The position numbers and the translations under genes were made by a program. Below the pieces are notes generated by a model. That model searched no databases, was not told the DNA's origin, and saw only the letters and a program-made list of their open reading frames with translations. 64,000 nt of DNA from Rhexocercosporidium sp. MPI-PUGE-AT-0058 (Eukaryota > Ascomycota > Leotiomycetes > Helotiales), in NCBI GenBank assembly GCA_020746875.1, contig JAGTJL010000023.1, positions 620,001-684,000 of the forward strand, written 5' to 3'. Each line of letters starts with the position of its first letter. The first letter of the stretch is position 1. Positions 25,901-36,946 of the stretch are shown in pieces.

Positions 25901-27280
25901 TTAACTTACTTTTAATATTAGTTTTTTTAAAGCTAATTTCGGTATAATATTTTATTAAGTTAAAAGGGCTTTTTAAACGTCTTAGAACTTTTTCTAAACT
26001 GCTTTTTCTTTCCGCCTCGAGTTTAAGTCTCTTTTTATATTAATTATTTATAAAATAAGGACTTTTTTCCTTAATTTGTCCCGAGGAAATTAAATCGCTT
26101 AAGCTTTTATTTCTTCTTTTTAAAAGCTTATATAAATATAATTATTTTTATTTTTATAAATAATTCCTAAACTAAGCCACTTCTTAAACTCGTAATATTA
26201 ATTTTAATATTTATAGAATCTTTGAGGTTTAACACCTGAAATCGGCCTATTAAAGTAAAAAAGGCATTCGGTACTTATATCGTCCTTTATATTAAAGCGT
26301 CGATTATATTTAAAGCTTATTTTAAAATCTTAATAAAACACCTTAACTTCTTCAAGGTATGCGATCGACTCGTAAGTAAATAAAGCCTTAAACTTCGGCT
26401 ATTAATTTTAAATTCTTTCTTTTCTTTATAATAATATATAAAATATATAAGTTATTTAATCCTTTCGTAATAATATTAATATCCCGTTTTATAACTTAAT
26501 TAATATCGCGAGTCAGCTTCTTAATAATAAGAATAACTTCTTCTCGAATATGCCTTTTTTAATTTAATTTAAAATAAAGCACCGAACTCTTCTTAAAGAC
26601 GTCGTTAATTTCTTAAATTAAAAAATTATTTTTATACTTTATAAGCTCGAGGCGAGCTATAAGATTAAGCCTCTTAAAATATATTATTAAAAAAGGAGTT
26701 TTACTATTACTCGACTTAAGTCGAAAGCGGTCGGCTTAAATAGTTTATATAAATAATGTTTTTTCTTTAATTAATATATCGATTTCCCGCTCGACTTAAA
26801 ATAAGCTTTTTATTTTAACGTATATTTTATTAAAAAATTATATATTTTCTATATTAAAAGTATTATTATTTTTTATAAAAGTTCTAGCCTTTTACTTAAA
26901 GTATTTAAGTAAAACTATTAAAAACTTTATAACTATTTACCGCTTTATAATAATCTTCTTTTATATATAAGTTCGACTAACTTCTTTAAAAGCTTAAAAA
27001 AACTATTAAAATTAAGATTTAAAAGTATTTTTTATAATATATTTAAAGTTATTAAATATCTTTTTTAAGTTTTAAAAAGTATAATAATATTACTTAAAGT
27101 TAAACGTTTAATATTCTCTTATAACTTCTTTAATTAACTTTTAATAAATGTTATTAAGGAAGTCGAGGAGTTACTTAATGTTTTGGCCTACTTCGAGAGT
27201 ATAATAATTTACGACGTATTATTTCTTTTTGGCGTTATTTATAATGTTTCGAGCCGTAAAAAGCTACTTTAAAGTCTTAA

Positions 27281-27465
27281 TGTCGTATAGGCACGGGCAG
27301 CTGCTCTCTTGGCACTGCACGTGACCTAATTAGGTTCTGCTACTGTAGACCGCCTTCAGGAGAACAACTGTCTTCTCCTGATTCTTGGAGCTTTTAGAAG
27401 AACAATTTTTTCACTTCAATTCAATGACAACTGCTCACAGTGCTTTGATCCACTTCTACACCACA
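27281..27465. mobile_element. Solo LTR nested in the gypsy element, largely unmutated
   Basis: A 185-bp island of balanced composition inside otherwise about 80% AT DNA. It starts TGTCGTATAG, ends CTACACCACA, and is flanked by a perfect 5-bp duplication CTTAA (27276-27280 and 27466-27470). TG...CA ends plus a 5-bp duplication define an LTR left by recombination between the two ends of a complete element. Its TGTCGTAYAG edge resembles that of the copia LTR at 347, suggesting the same superfamily, but the rest does not align. Lack of RIP fits either a recent insertion or a length below the RIP threshold. Confidence 0.85.
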
Positions 27466-29150
27466 CTTAAAGAATTTAATAATATTATTTCCGTTAAAAT
27501 ATAAGTAACTAAAAGTGCCTAAGGTTAGTATAACTTAAGCTATTATAAAATAAAGAAGTCTTTTAATAAAGTCCGTGGCAAGTCGTGCGGCCTAAGACAT
27601 AAGTTATTAAAACGCTATATTATTAAAAATAAGTTTATAATAATAATTATTTAAAGCCTTATTTACTTCGTATAATATAAAGGTTTTAATAAGTTTATAT
27701 TATCTTAACGTAAATTATATTAATTAAAAGGCCTAAGTAAAAGTGGCTTAAGCCTAAAACAGTGTTATATAGTTTATATTAACGAGGTTAAGTCCCTCTT
27801 ACTTTAGAGGCGAATATAGTGTGGCTTGAGAATATATAAGCTAAATAAGTATTATATAAGCCGGTAAAACTTAAAGGGTGGCCTAAGCTTTTATATTAAA
27901 GCCTTTTAAATGGCTACTACTTTAATTATAATTAAATATATCTTATTATAAATTACTATTATTACTTTTATTTTTCTTCTTTCTCCTTCTTATAATTAGA
28001 GTATTATTTATAAGTATTCTTAATAATTATAATAAAATAAAGTTAATAATTCCAATAATATTAGGCTTTATTAAAGGTTTAATAAACACAAAAGTAAAAG
28101 AACTTATAGAGCTTATAAAGCCAGTCTTAGTAATAGAGTAGTCTATAGTCGGGGTCGTAGAGCTTCTTTTAATTATAAAAAAGTTATTAGTAAGTCGTTC
28201 GGGCTTTTTACCTTTTAAGTTGCCGTTAAAGGCGTTATTTTTAATATCGTTTTTAAATATAATTAATTTTTTTTAATAAAATTAATAATTTATTAAAAAG
28301 TAATTACGCTTAATATTATTATTAAAAGAATAAAAAATATAATATATTATATTAAAGAAAGAAAAATTATATAAACTTAAAAAAACAAAGAAAATATATA
28401 AATAAAATATTAAATTAAAAAGCTTATAGCTTTAGGCTCTTCTTAGGGTAATAAAGCCCGAAAGACGCCGAAGTCTAGGCCTTTTATCTTTATAATAAAT
28501 AAACGTATAAACTTAAGTAAAATAAACAAATCTCGTTAAATATAAAAGCTTTATTATTATTAAAATTAATTTTAACGTAAAATAACTTAAGATTAAAACT
28601 AATTACAAAGACATAAAGTAAAACCTTATATATCTTTTTATTAAACTCCGTCTCGTTAACTTAAAGTAGGCCCTTAACGGAAAAAAGAAAAGGAAAAAAG
28701 TAATAAATACGCCTATTAAAAGTACGGTTAGCGTTAAAATTTACTAAATTTATTTTAAATAATTTACTTTTCGTTTTTAAAATATTAAATATACTTTAAT
28801 ATTAATTAAGGCGTTTTTAACGGCGTAATTTAATTATTTTTAGTCCGACCTTTTTTAATATTAATGTTTTACGTATTAAAACTAGCATTTTTAATAATTT
28901 AAGTATTTTTACATTAAAAGTAAATAGTTTCCCTTTAAATTTCTTATACTTCTTATTATATTATAAAAGACTATTAAGGTGCCGTATTTAATTTTACTTT
29001 AAGGGCTAGGAAATCTTTAAGTAAATAAGTCTATACTAATTCGAGCACTTATTGGTTTCGGTCTTTATAATTAATATAAAGGGCCTCTAGGCTTTTTTAC
29101 GTACTTTACTTTAACTTTTTTATTTACTTCTTACGTAAGTCATTAAAATA

Positions 29151-29431
29151 TATAAAGAGGAAAACATTAAATACATAATAAAAAGGTAATAAAATAAGTA
29201 CCAAAAAGTAAACGTAAAAAATACTTATTTAATAAATACTAAAGATATTATATATTTAAAAAGTATAATTTATTAAAAAAGGGAAAAGGTATAATTTAAA
29301 TAAAAAGGAAAAGTTATAATAATAAAAATCGTTATTATCGTTGAAGGATGTTACCCTAAAGGCTATCTTAAATACAGCAAGATGCAGCTCAATCACGTGA
29401 CAAATAGACTTCTGAGATTAACCCCACCACA
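29151..29431 (-). repeat. Right LTR of gypsy element (5' LTR)
   Basis: 281 bp, TATAAAGAGG...CCCCACCACA. The outer (right) 100 bp keeps more GC than the left copy's matching inner part, mirroring the RIP fading seen in the copia element. Confidence 0.88.
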
Positions 29432-31250
29432 ATACTAAAAGGTATTTCTATTACAGAAAGGCGGATTTAATAAAAGAACTATAAATAAAACGAATCTTAT
29501 ACTCTTAAGGGCAGCTATTACAAAACGAAGTAGGCAGAGAGAAGTGCAATTTAAGCGTATATCGAATATTTAACGAGGGGAATTAAAAGACTTAAAGAAA
29601 TAATCCGCGAGCGCTTGCTTGCCGAAATTAAGTTAATTTCGTCCACACATTAGCTTTGCTACTCGCAACTGCCGTGTGCCGTCTTAAATTTAATTTAATC
29701 TTACGTATGAAATCTTAATCCTTTTATGCTCCGGCCAGGACTCGTTTGTCTTATATCCCTCGTCTTCCTCGGCTTTACCGAAGATCGAGAAATTAGCTAG
29801 TAATTACTTTAATATTACTTAAAACTCAACTTATAATACCCTTTCTTTAGAGCTTATGGCTATCTTCGCGTAAATATAACTAAACGACCTTTTTATTAAA
29901 GAAATAATATTCTACGGCATAAATTATACTTTCCTTATTCTAGTAGCGCGTATACTCCTGTTATAATAATAAAGACCTTAAGCTAAAAGATTTACAAAAG
30001 AGCTCTTAAATTATTACATTCATCCTTTTAATATATAACCGGCTGCGGATCGAGCTCCTTCCGAGGTCGTATAACCTATTTCCTCGCAATCTTCTACGTT
30101 AGCCTACTTATTTATAATTTATTCTCTTAACGCCAGCGTTTCGTGTTCAGTCCGTGGGATGCTTAGTAAAGGCTGCGAAGCTGCTATTATTATATAAATA
30201 GTCGTCTATTATAGCCACGTTTAGATGAAATCGGCCTTTTTCGTTATAAATTAGCCTAAATCGAGGCATATAGCGCATATTATTGTCTTACCGACTTAAG
30301 AGAGCTCATTAAGATTCTTTTCCTGACGCGTAATAGCACGGCGTAGCTAGGCAAAAGCTGGCCATGTTGTCGCGAGGCATTTCTTTTAATAGCTAGGTTA
30401 TACCGCATAAAGGGAATACTAAGGGCAAGCCTTTATTATCGCGGTCGCCGACTGAAGCAATTCCGTAAGTATTATAATAGTGTAACAGCGAGAAGAGGGC
30501 CGCGAGCTAAGCTCACGCTCGTATCTCGGCTAATGCAATGTAATTTAAAGGAATAATCGCCGTCGCGACGGTCGTAAGCATCGAATCTAGAGTAGTAAAT
30601 ACAAGAGAATTAAGGGTTTTGGCGTTAAGCCGCCGTGCCGTAAAGGTTTTTAACTATAGTAGGGTTAGCGAAGGGAGCGTATTGCGTAGGTCTTGTGAGG
30701 AACGCGTCGATAGCGTATAACGAGAGCAAATAGTCGAGCGAAAGAGGGGTTGGGAAGAGATTAAAGAGGATAATAGTCGAGCAGCGGGGTAGGCGAGCTC
30801 TTATAGACGTTGAAAGCGGCGCTGGGCCCGTGTACACGCCTTGCCCGAAGTAGAGGGTCGCTAAACCCGGGGGGCAAACCGCAGTACTGAGATTATATTA
30901 AGTGACTAGGCGCCGACGAGGACTTATAATAATATCCGTGCTTAAATGCTATAATTATACCTTATATAATTAAGAACTTCTATTTTAATAATAAAGCGGC
31001 TAAAGGACTTTTAAGAATATTACCTTAATAGTTAAAGGTATATAATATTAGTATCGACGATTATAACGAACTAAAAGATAATATAATTATAATTATAATT
31101 ACGCGGACGTAGTTTTTCGGGAGGAAGAGGTAATATTATGATTCTATAAGCCTCGTATTCTAACCGAGCGAGCTCGGCATCGCTCGTAATATTGCCTTAA
31201 TATAGTAACTATGGCGCTAGGCCTAATCGGGAAAGGCTAGGGGGACCCTT
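29432..31250. other. Decayed intermediate-AT region, no confident gene
   Basis: Composition is less extreme than in the elements on either side. The minus strand at 30625-30837 has a 70-codon open frame (starting at a GTG, ending NLYGTAA) that looks coding-like, but its family is not recognised and the surrounding frame has stops. Possibly the other part of the locus that the gypsy element split. No RNA gene or repeat seen. Confidence 0.4.
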
Positions 31251-31479
31251 TGTGTATTTATACTAGAGCTCCCTTTTATAAAAAGCTCTCCTTTTCTCTT
31301 TATCTTTTCTTCTCGATTTTAAGCGTAACATTAGGCTTAAATATAAAGCTAAAATCAACTCGCCGTATCAACTTCTTGCAAGCCGTAACAGTTATCTTCA
31401 TCTTTTTTTTCTTTGTATATATCTCTAATATAAAAGGTATTATAATCGTTTTTAATAATACTTTTTAAAATATCTTAAA

Positions 31480-32729
31480 TGACTAAATTTAATACGTGAG
31501 CTATATAAGGTATATCGCCTTGAAATTCCATAGCTTTTTGAGCGTAATACTTTATAAAAGCAGTTATAAGTATATCGTTTAAAGAAGCGTTATCTCTTAT
31601 AATACTATTAAAAAATTAATATTTATTATATATAAAGTTATTTATTAAATTACTAACTTAATAATATTATCTTCAATATTAAAGCTCTTAAGAGCTTATA
31701 ATAATACTGAATTCAAATAAACACCTGAGTGTTTATCGGCTAAATCTTTCATAGCTAATAGTCGCGATATCATATTAAAGTTCGCATCGATTCAATGACT
31801 ATTAAATTAATTAGTTAATTAATTAATAATTTAATAAAATATAACTTATATTGTAATTCCAAGATATGCGTCTTAATTTATAGCCGTCCAAGCATTAAGA
31901 GTTAAAGAGAACCCTCCTTGAGTTTTAATTTGCTCTAATAATAAATCTTTTAATAAAGACTTATTATTATTAAATTGCAAAGTTAACTTATTAGTTAAAA
32001 CTTAAGAGTATAAAGGCGGTACCTCCTTATAATAGTAAATTAATAATTAATCCATATATTTATAAGTATTAAAGCGTACTTAATTATGTAGGTATGCTAT
32101 TAATTTCCGAAAGCTAATACTTATAATAGCTTTAAAGGAAATATTATTAAAAACAATAAAGTTTAATAATAATCTCTTAAAATAAAATATTATAAAATTA
32201 GCTTCTTTTTCTTCTTCTTAAGAGTCGTTATCCTATTGATTATTATTAAAAGACTCTTCTAAGCTTAATGAACTTATATTTCGAGTTAAATTAAGGATAA
32301 TTATTCCTAAAATATTATTAGTAAATATTAATAAAAAGGTAATTAATAAATTTACTTACTTAGATTAACGTTATTTTTTATAGCTTCTATATTTATTAAT
32401 TTATGAGAACTTCGAAAATAAGTAAAATAATTACTCGTCGGTTAATTAACTTTTTGTTTAATTTATTTTTTACTATTTAAATTAATATTATTCTTTATTA
32501 ATAGATTTTAATAAACTTACTTGCAACCACAAACTAAACATCGAACTGTAACAGTACGATAGTTTTTAAGCTTTTCCGGATTTAGATTAACTTTATCGAG
32601 AGTTTTTATTAAGTATTTAAACTTAAAAAGAGGCGGTTGTAATTCGAGAGGGTCTAATTCGAATTCGGCCGAGTTTTGCTTAATATTTAAAGCAATAAAA
32701 GTTGATTGAGATATAATAGAATATATCAA
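31480..32729 (-). pseudogene. hAT-family transposase remnant
   Basis: Minus-strand blocks typical of fungal hAT transposases can be read between stops. These are a GGFSLTLNAWTAIN block at about 31875-31925, followed by YLGIT; a RDNASLNDILITAF block at about 31560-31605; and a GDIPYIAHVLNL block at about 31490-31540. These are the catalytic-core segments (the DAWT region and the TxDNAxxN region). An open N-terminal piece with a terminal CLVCGC pair (32517-32729) may be part of a zinc finger. Terminal inverted repeats were not identified, and the limits given are only those of readable coding. Confidence 0.72.
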
Positions 32730-33225
32730 AGATATATAAATATAATTGGAAAAGTATTCGTAAAGTGTAAGTTGTTATGATTTTAGTAAAGTATTTATTA
32801 AAAAATAAAAAGTTTAATTTAAAGAAGAATTTAATTGTTTATATATAAAATAAGTTACTTTTAAAGTATTCTCAAGCTTTTTAATTATAAATTATTAATC
32901 TACTTATTAAAAAGTACTAGAATTGACTTTTCTTTAATTATAAATACTTTATTTATAAGACTTATTAATTAATATTAATTTAAAAGTATCATGTTAATTC
33001 TAAGAGGTTCCTTATCGCTAACTCACTTAATAAGCAGAATTACGGAATCTATACCAAAAGAGGACGATTTCTGTCTAAAACGAGTATTAATCCCGTAAAC
33101 CTTAACCTTAATTAAGCGAAACCAATGAAAAGTATATTAATCAGCATATTATTCAAATTAATTAATTATATTCAAATCAAATTAAATATTAATTAATTAA
33201 GATAGATTAATTATTAAAATCGTTA
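32730..33225. other. AT-rich edge of transposon compartment
   Basis: No coding seen. The motif ATTCAAATCAAAT or near copies recur at about 33163-33186 and again in the palindrome beyond; these could be subterminal repeats of a DNA transposon. Confidence 0.45.
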
Positions 33226-33261
33226 ATTTGATTTGAATAATGGCCATTATTCAAATCAAAT
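33226..33261. repeat. 36-bp perfect palindrome
   Basis: Centred between 33243 and 33244 (AATGG|CCATT); all 18 base pairs of the arms match. It sits at the exact junction between AT-rich and gene-rich DNA, immediately before the truncated phosphotransferase fragment. It could be two transposon ends joined head to head or a chance hairpin at a rearrangement point. Confidence 0.9.
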
Positions 33262-33271
33262 CAAATCATTT

Positions 33272-33685
33272 GACATACTGGATCAGATTGAAGCGATTAT
33301 AGATTGGGAGTTCTCAGGATATTACCCATGGTGGGTCGAGCGTTGGATGTTTTGGAAGGGCTTGAGTAATGAGTCAGATGAACTGTTTACTCCTATCTGG
33401 AATGAGTTAGGAATGAGCGAGGAGTCTTTTTCGAAAGAAGTCGTCGAACCAGTCGCAGTGGTCACCAGAGCGTGGCAAGCAGGCAACAAATATCCGCACA
33501 TAGAACATCCTAACAGTTCAACGAGGTGGCTACGACCTGGGTTCTGTGAGTGTCAGCCTTATGCTGGATTCTTTCGATGGGATTGCATTGGAGGTAAGGC
33601 GGAGCACAAAGTGAGAGATCCATCTGCTACTGCCATTCAATATGATTTCCGCGAACTAAAGAGCTGCGAGGCCACGATTATGTAA
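33272..33685 (+). pseudogene. Phosphotransferase (APH-like) gene, 3' fragment only
   Basis: An open frame reads IEAIIDWEFSGYYPWWVE near its start. The DWE...G..P pattern is the metal-binding block (DFG-equivalent) of aminoglycoside-phosphotransferase/choline-kinase-like enzymes, which fungi have in large families of unknown substrate. The fragment continues with an intact C-terminal tail to a TAA. The N-lobe, the nucleotide-binding part and the catalytic HxD loop are missing: upstream is the palindrome and AT-rich transposon DNA. No credible ATG exists in the correct place, so it is a 5' truncation. Codon use and composition match the genes to its right. Confidence 0.68.
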
Positions 33686-34139
33686 GAAGCAAGCACTGCC
33701 AGGTCTCACTATGAGACAGAGCTTGGCTGTTCTTTTTAAGTAGAAATGTTATCCAAGTATTCATCTGGTTCAGACTACAAGTGCCACCTGGATCAGTCAT
33801 TAAGCAAGCCTTGCCCAGCAACCAGACGTGTCAAACGCTAAAGTACCCTTCGGAACAGTGGTGAAGTCAGAGCTCGATATCTTGGACCATACTGATCTTT
33901 TTGTTTACAAGCCAACTAAAGCCCCTGGCGCCTAAGCAAGCCCGTAGTGACCGTTCGGGTCGGCTTCGAGAAGATGATAATGATCACGTGACAACGCACA
34001 TGTTAAGGTGCTAACGGACAATCACCATTTTATCTCATCCCACGAAGGTAGCACCAGCCACTTCACCATAGTAATCAGGCCTCGTATCCTTCAACCTTTC
34101 CAGAATTGCAACGACGACACTGCAGTGTCATTGGGAGCA
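33686..34139. other. Promoter region of the Zn2Cys6 regulator
   Basis: Normal composition; no gene seen. The frame of the downstream gene is open to 34008 but its first ATG is at 34140. Confidence 0.5.
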
Positions 34140-36875
34140 ATGCCTCTTTCAATGGATATGATGCCACCACCGCCAAGGCTACTCGTACCAATTTCAAACA
34201 CCCACCCCCACACCCAAAAGAACATTGGAGATCTAGACTGCAACGAGTATCCGGATGACCTTGAGCCTGCTCCTGGTTCTGAAGCAGCAAGTGGTTCCTC
34301 AAAGCCAGTCCAGAGGCGAAGTCGTGCCCAGCTAAGCTGCTCGAATTGCAGGCACTCCAAGCTGAAATGTGACAGAAATCAGCCATGTTCTCAGTGCATC
34401 AAACGAGGGAAAATCTCACAATGCGCTCTTCCTCAACAGGTGGTGCGGCGCAAACCAGCAGTCAGCATGCAGAATAGGTTGAAGCATCTGGAGAGCTTAG
34501 TCAAAGATGTCATGAGCGGCCAGAGTCCCTCGTCAATGACTCAGCATGTGGATGAGAATTCCGCGGATCAGTCCTCCACTGGATGGATGCCATCAAGTTC
34601 AGATGAATTCAGAACCAACGAAACTCTTGATAGAACACCGCCGACATGCCCATTGGGTAATGTTATGTTTCGGCCGAATGAGAAACCCACCTACGTTGGG
34701 GCAACACACTGGGCTGCTATTCTCGAGGATGTGAGCATCCTTTTTGTTTCATCCGGCTAGGTTTCTATCCGCTCATATATTCAGATTGAAGAAGTCAAGA
34801 GCTATTTCGAAGAGGCCGAAGAGGTGATGGATGAAGGAAACCTCCGGCAGTATTCATCTCTCGCCTTTAATGCCCAGTCTCCGGCGACGAAGCATGATCT
34901 TGTCTCGGCCTTGCCTTCTCGCATGGTTGTTGATCGTTTCGTCTCGATATATTTCAATTCAAATAGCCCTAGTTTGCGTGAGTATATTAAAGTTCAAATG
35001 ATCAAGCGAAATGCAGCTAACATAGACCAATGTAGAGATCATGCACCGACCATCCTTCCAGAGAGCTGTAAGTCATTGCGCGAGATTTCGTGGAATTACC
35101 AGATACTACCTTCCAGTCATTTTCTCTCCTACATTTTGGATTGGCATCATCATTTTATGTTATTGTATTTACTGACAGTCAATTAGTACAGGAGATTTTG
35201 GGCAGATCCTGAAGGCACTCCAATCTCTTGGCTGGCTTTGACTTACGCAATTATGATACAGGCCTCAGTCGCGGTGCTCGGTACAGGAGAGGAATTTCCG
35301 GACGACCGTGAGTCTCCTATGGATATGGTGCACACGTATCGGGAATGTTGTGTTCAATCTCTGGTGCTTTCAAACTACACGAAGCCTGGGCCATACACGA
35401 TAGAGACGCTCTCTTTGTACATGGAGACCGAGTTTCTCCTCAGCATCGGGGATCAGGTGCATTGTTACTTGCTCTGTGGCAACGCTATCCGCCTTGCACT
35501 CCGAATGGGTTTGCACCGAGACGCAACGAAAGTTGGCGGCGGAGCCATTACCCCGTTCCAGGCCGAAATGCGAAGACGAATCTGGTATCATATTTGCCAG
35601 GTCGATCTTCTCGGGAGCACTCACATGGGTCTCCCGGGAATGATCAACTCTATTGCAAGCGACTCGATGCCTCCCAAGAATTTGCGGGACGAAGATTTTG
35701 ATGAGGACTCTATTGAAATACCCCCTTCCCGACCCGAATCGGAATTGACTCCCATGTCATATACAATTTGCAAGGGCAGAATTTGTTTGGTCTCGACCAA
35801 AGTCGCAGCGCTTGCCAACTTACTGACTGATCCTCCCTATGACCAAGTCATGGCTCTTGATCGCCTGTTGCACGAAGCCTTCAGCCAAGTTCCCCAGTTC
35901 TACAGACTAGATCCATCCGAGCTCGCGATTACCGAATCTCCCGATACCATCATCAAGAAATATAGTATCGAGATACTATACCACTCAAGCCGATGCATGC
36001 TTCATCGAAAATTTCTTCTAAAACAGAAAGCAATCCCCGAGTACGGGTATTCAAAAGTCGTGGGACTAGACGCCTCGATACAGTTGTTGCGCTGTCAGGC
36101 TTCAATCCATGAAGCAGCTTCCCCAGGTGGACTGCTAGCCCGACACAGATGGTTCTTCTCCACTCTTTCTTTGCACAACTTTCTTGTTGCTAACATGATC
36201 GTCTATCTGACCATCATGCAAAGTTTCAGCGACCCCGATAGCCGTCGGATGCCATCGAGTACTCTCACTACGGAACAGCAAAGTACAATCCGGACCCTCG
36301 AACAATCAAATAAAGTATGGCAAGGAATGTTAGAAGTGTCTGCTGAGGCGAAGAAGTGCGCTGCAGTAGTTGCCATCATGATGAAGAAGGTTCAATTAGC
36401 TCTAAGGAATGAACTAGAGAGTGCGCCTGTTTACCACGACATGCAGGCATGCGGGATGAGAACAACTAATCTGGTATCGAGATTACCTCTCAACGGTATG
36501 CCGCCACTGCTTCGGTTGAGATGTCTGGCTAAACAATCCAGGTTTTGAATCTACAAATGCCTCCTTCGTTTCGGCGATGGAGCCCCAGAATGCATGGACG
36601 GCAGAGACAGCACAGAGTACTACCCCGTCTTCGGAGCTGGGAATACCACTCGAGGCCGACCTCATCACATCTCCCATGGAGCCATTTGGGGATATGGTAG
36701 GATTGTCCGATGGGTTTGATTGGGTATGAACACTTCTCTCAGATGATGAAAGAAAACTAAATGTCTGCAGGAAATTTTCGACAACCACATTCGACCTCCA
36801 CCGACGATTGACCAATCATGGCCAGACTTCCAACAAAATTTCGGGGTGGAAAACATTGATTATTATGCTCTATAG
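34140..36875 (+). CDS. Zn2Cys6 fungal transcription factor
   Basis: Six exons read from the sequence: 34140-34730, 34785-34977, 35036-35067, 35187-36495, 36542-36723, 36771-36875; 803 residues. The N-terminal zinc cluster (residues 67-95) has the spacing CX2CX6CX5CX2CX8C with RHSKLKCDR. It is followed by a short linker and coiled stretch (QNRLKHLESLV). The middle is a fungal_trans (PF04082) domain: IMHRPSF, then FWADPEGTPISWLAL, and further on RMGLHRD and RRIWYHI. The very small third exon (32 bp) is needed to join SNSPSL to HRPSF and keeps the frame. It should bind CGG-containing sites as a nuclear dimer. Target genes are unknown; the tail-to-tail dehydrogenase 71 bp away is a candidate by position only. 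The start was chosen as the first ATG ahead of the cluster. Confidence 0.9.
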
Positions 36876-36946
36876 ACGCACTAAGATAACCCAAACCGCC
36901 ATGAAACGAACCTCACTGCCGAAGTATAAATACATCATTGAAGAGT

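Larger units (their letters stand above)
16661..29431 (-). mobile_element. RIP-degraded Ty3/gypsy LTR retrotransposon with nested solo LTR
   Basis: Paired 281-bp LTRs lie at 16661-16941 and 29151-29431. A purine tract adjoins the left LTR on the minus strand (16942-16960), as expected of a polypurine tract next to the 3' LTR. Gypsy reverse-transcriptase blocks can be read on the minus strand: a GLVRNTTL block at about 23085-23180, the catalytic PFLDDFNVK at about 23005-23032, a TLERLKRA helix at about 22890-22930, and the connection to RNase H (KGFLGLIIYF, TEPLYDLIKK) at about 22650-22755. Stops are everywhere. Total length is 12.8 kb, well above the usual 5-8 kb, so further nested insertions besides the solo LTR are likely. 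No perfect target duplication is seen (AATAG on the left; AATAC overlapping the right end). Confidence 0.85.

Noticed and set aside
16656..29436. AATAG/AATAC as a target duplication of the gypsy element
   Set aside because: It needs one mismatch and an LTR end one base short of the CA terminus, so it was not accepted as a true duplication.
31250..31468. Small hydrophobic plus-strand protein
   Set aside because: Antisense to the hAT remnant; hydrophobicity follows from T-rich sequence.
1..33270. Possible mitochondrial or foreign origin of the AT-rich half
   Set aside because: Paired LTRs, transposase remnants and TGG-to-TAG changes explain it as RIP-mutated nuclear repeats.
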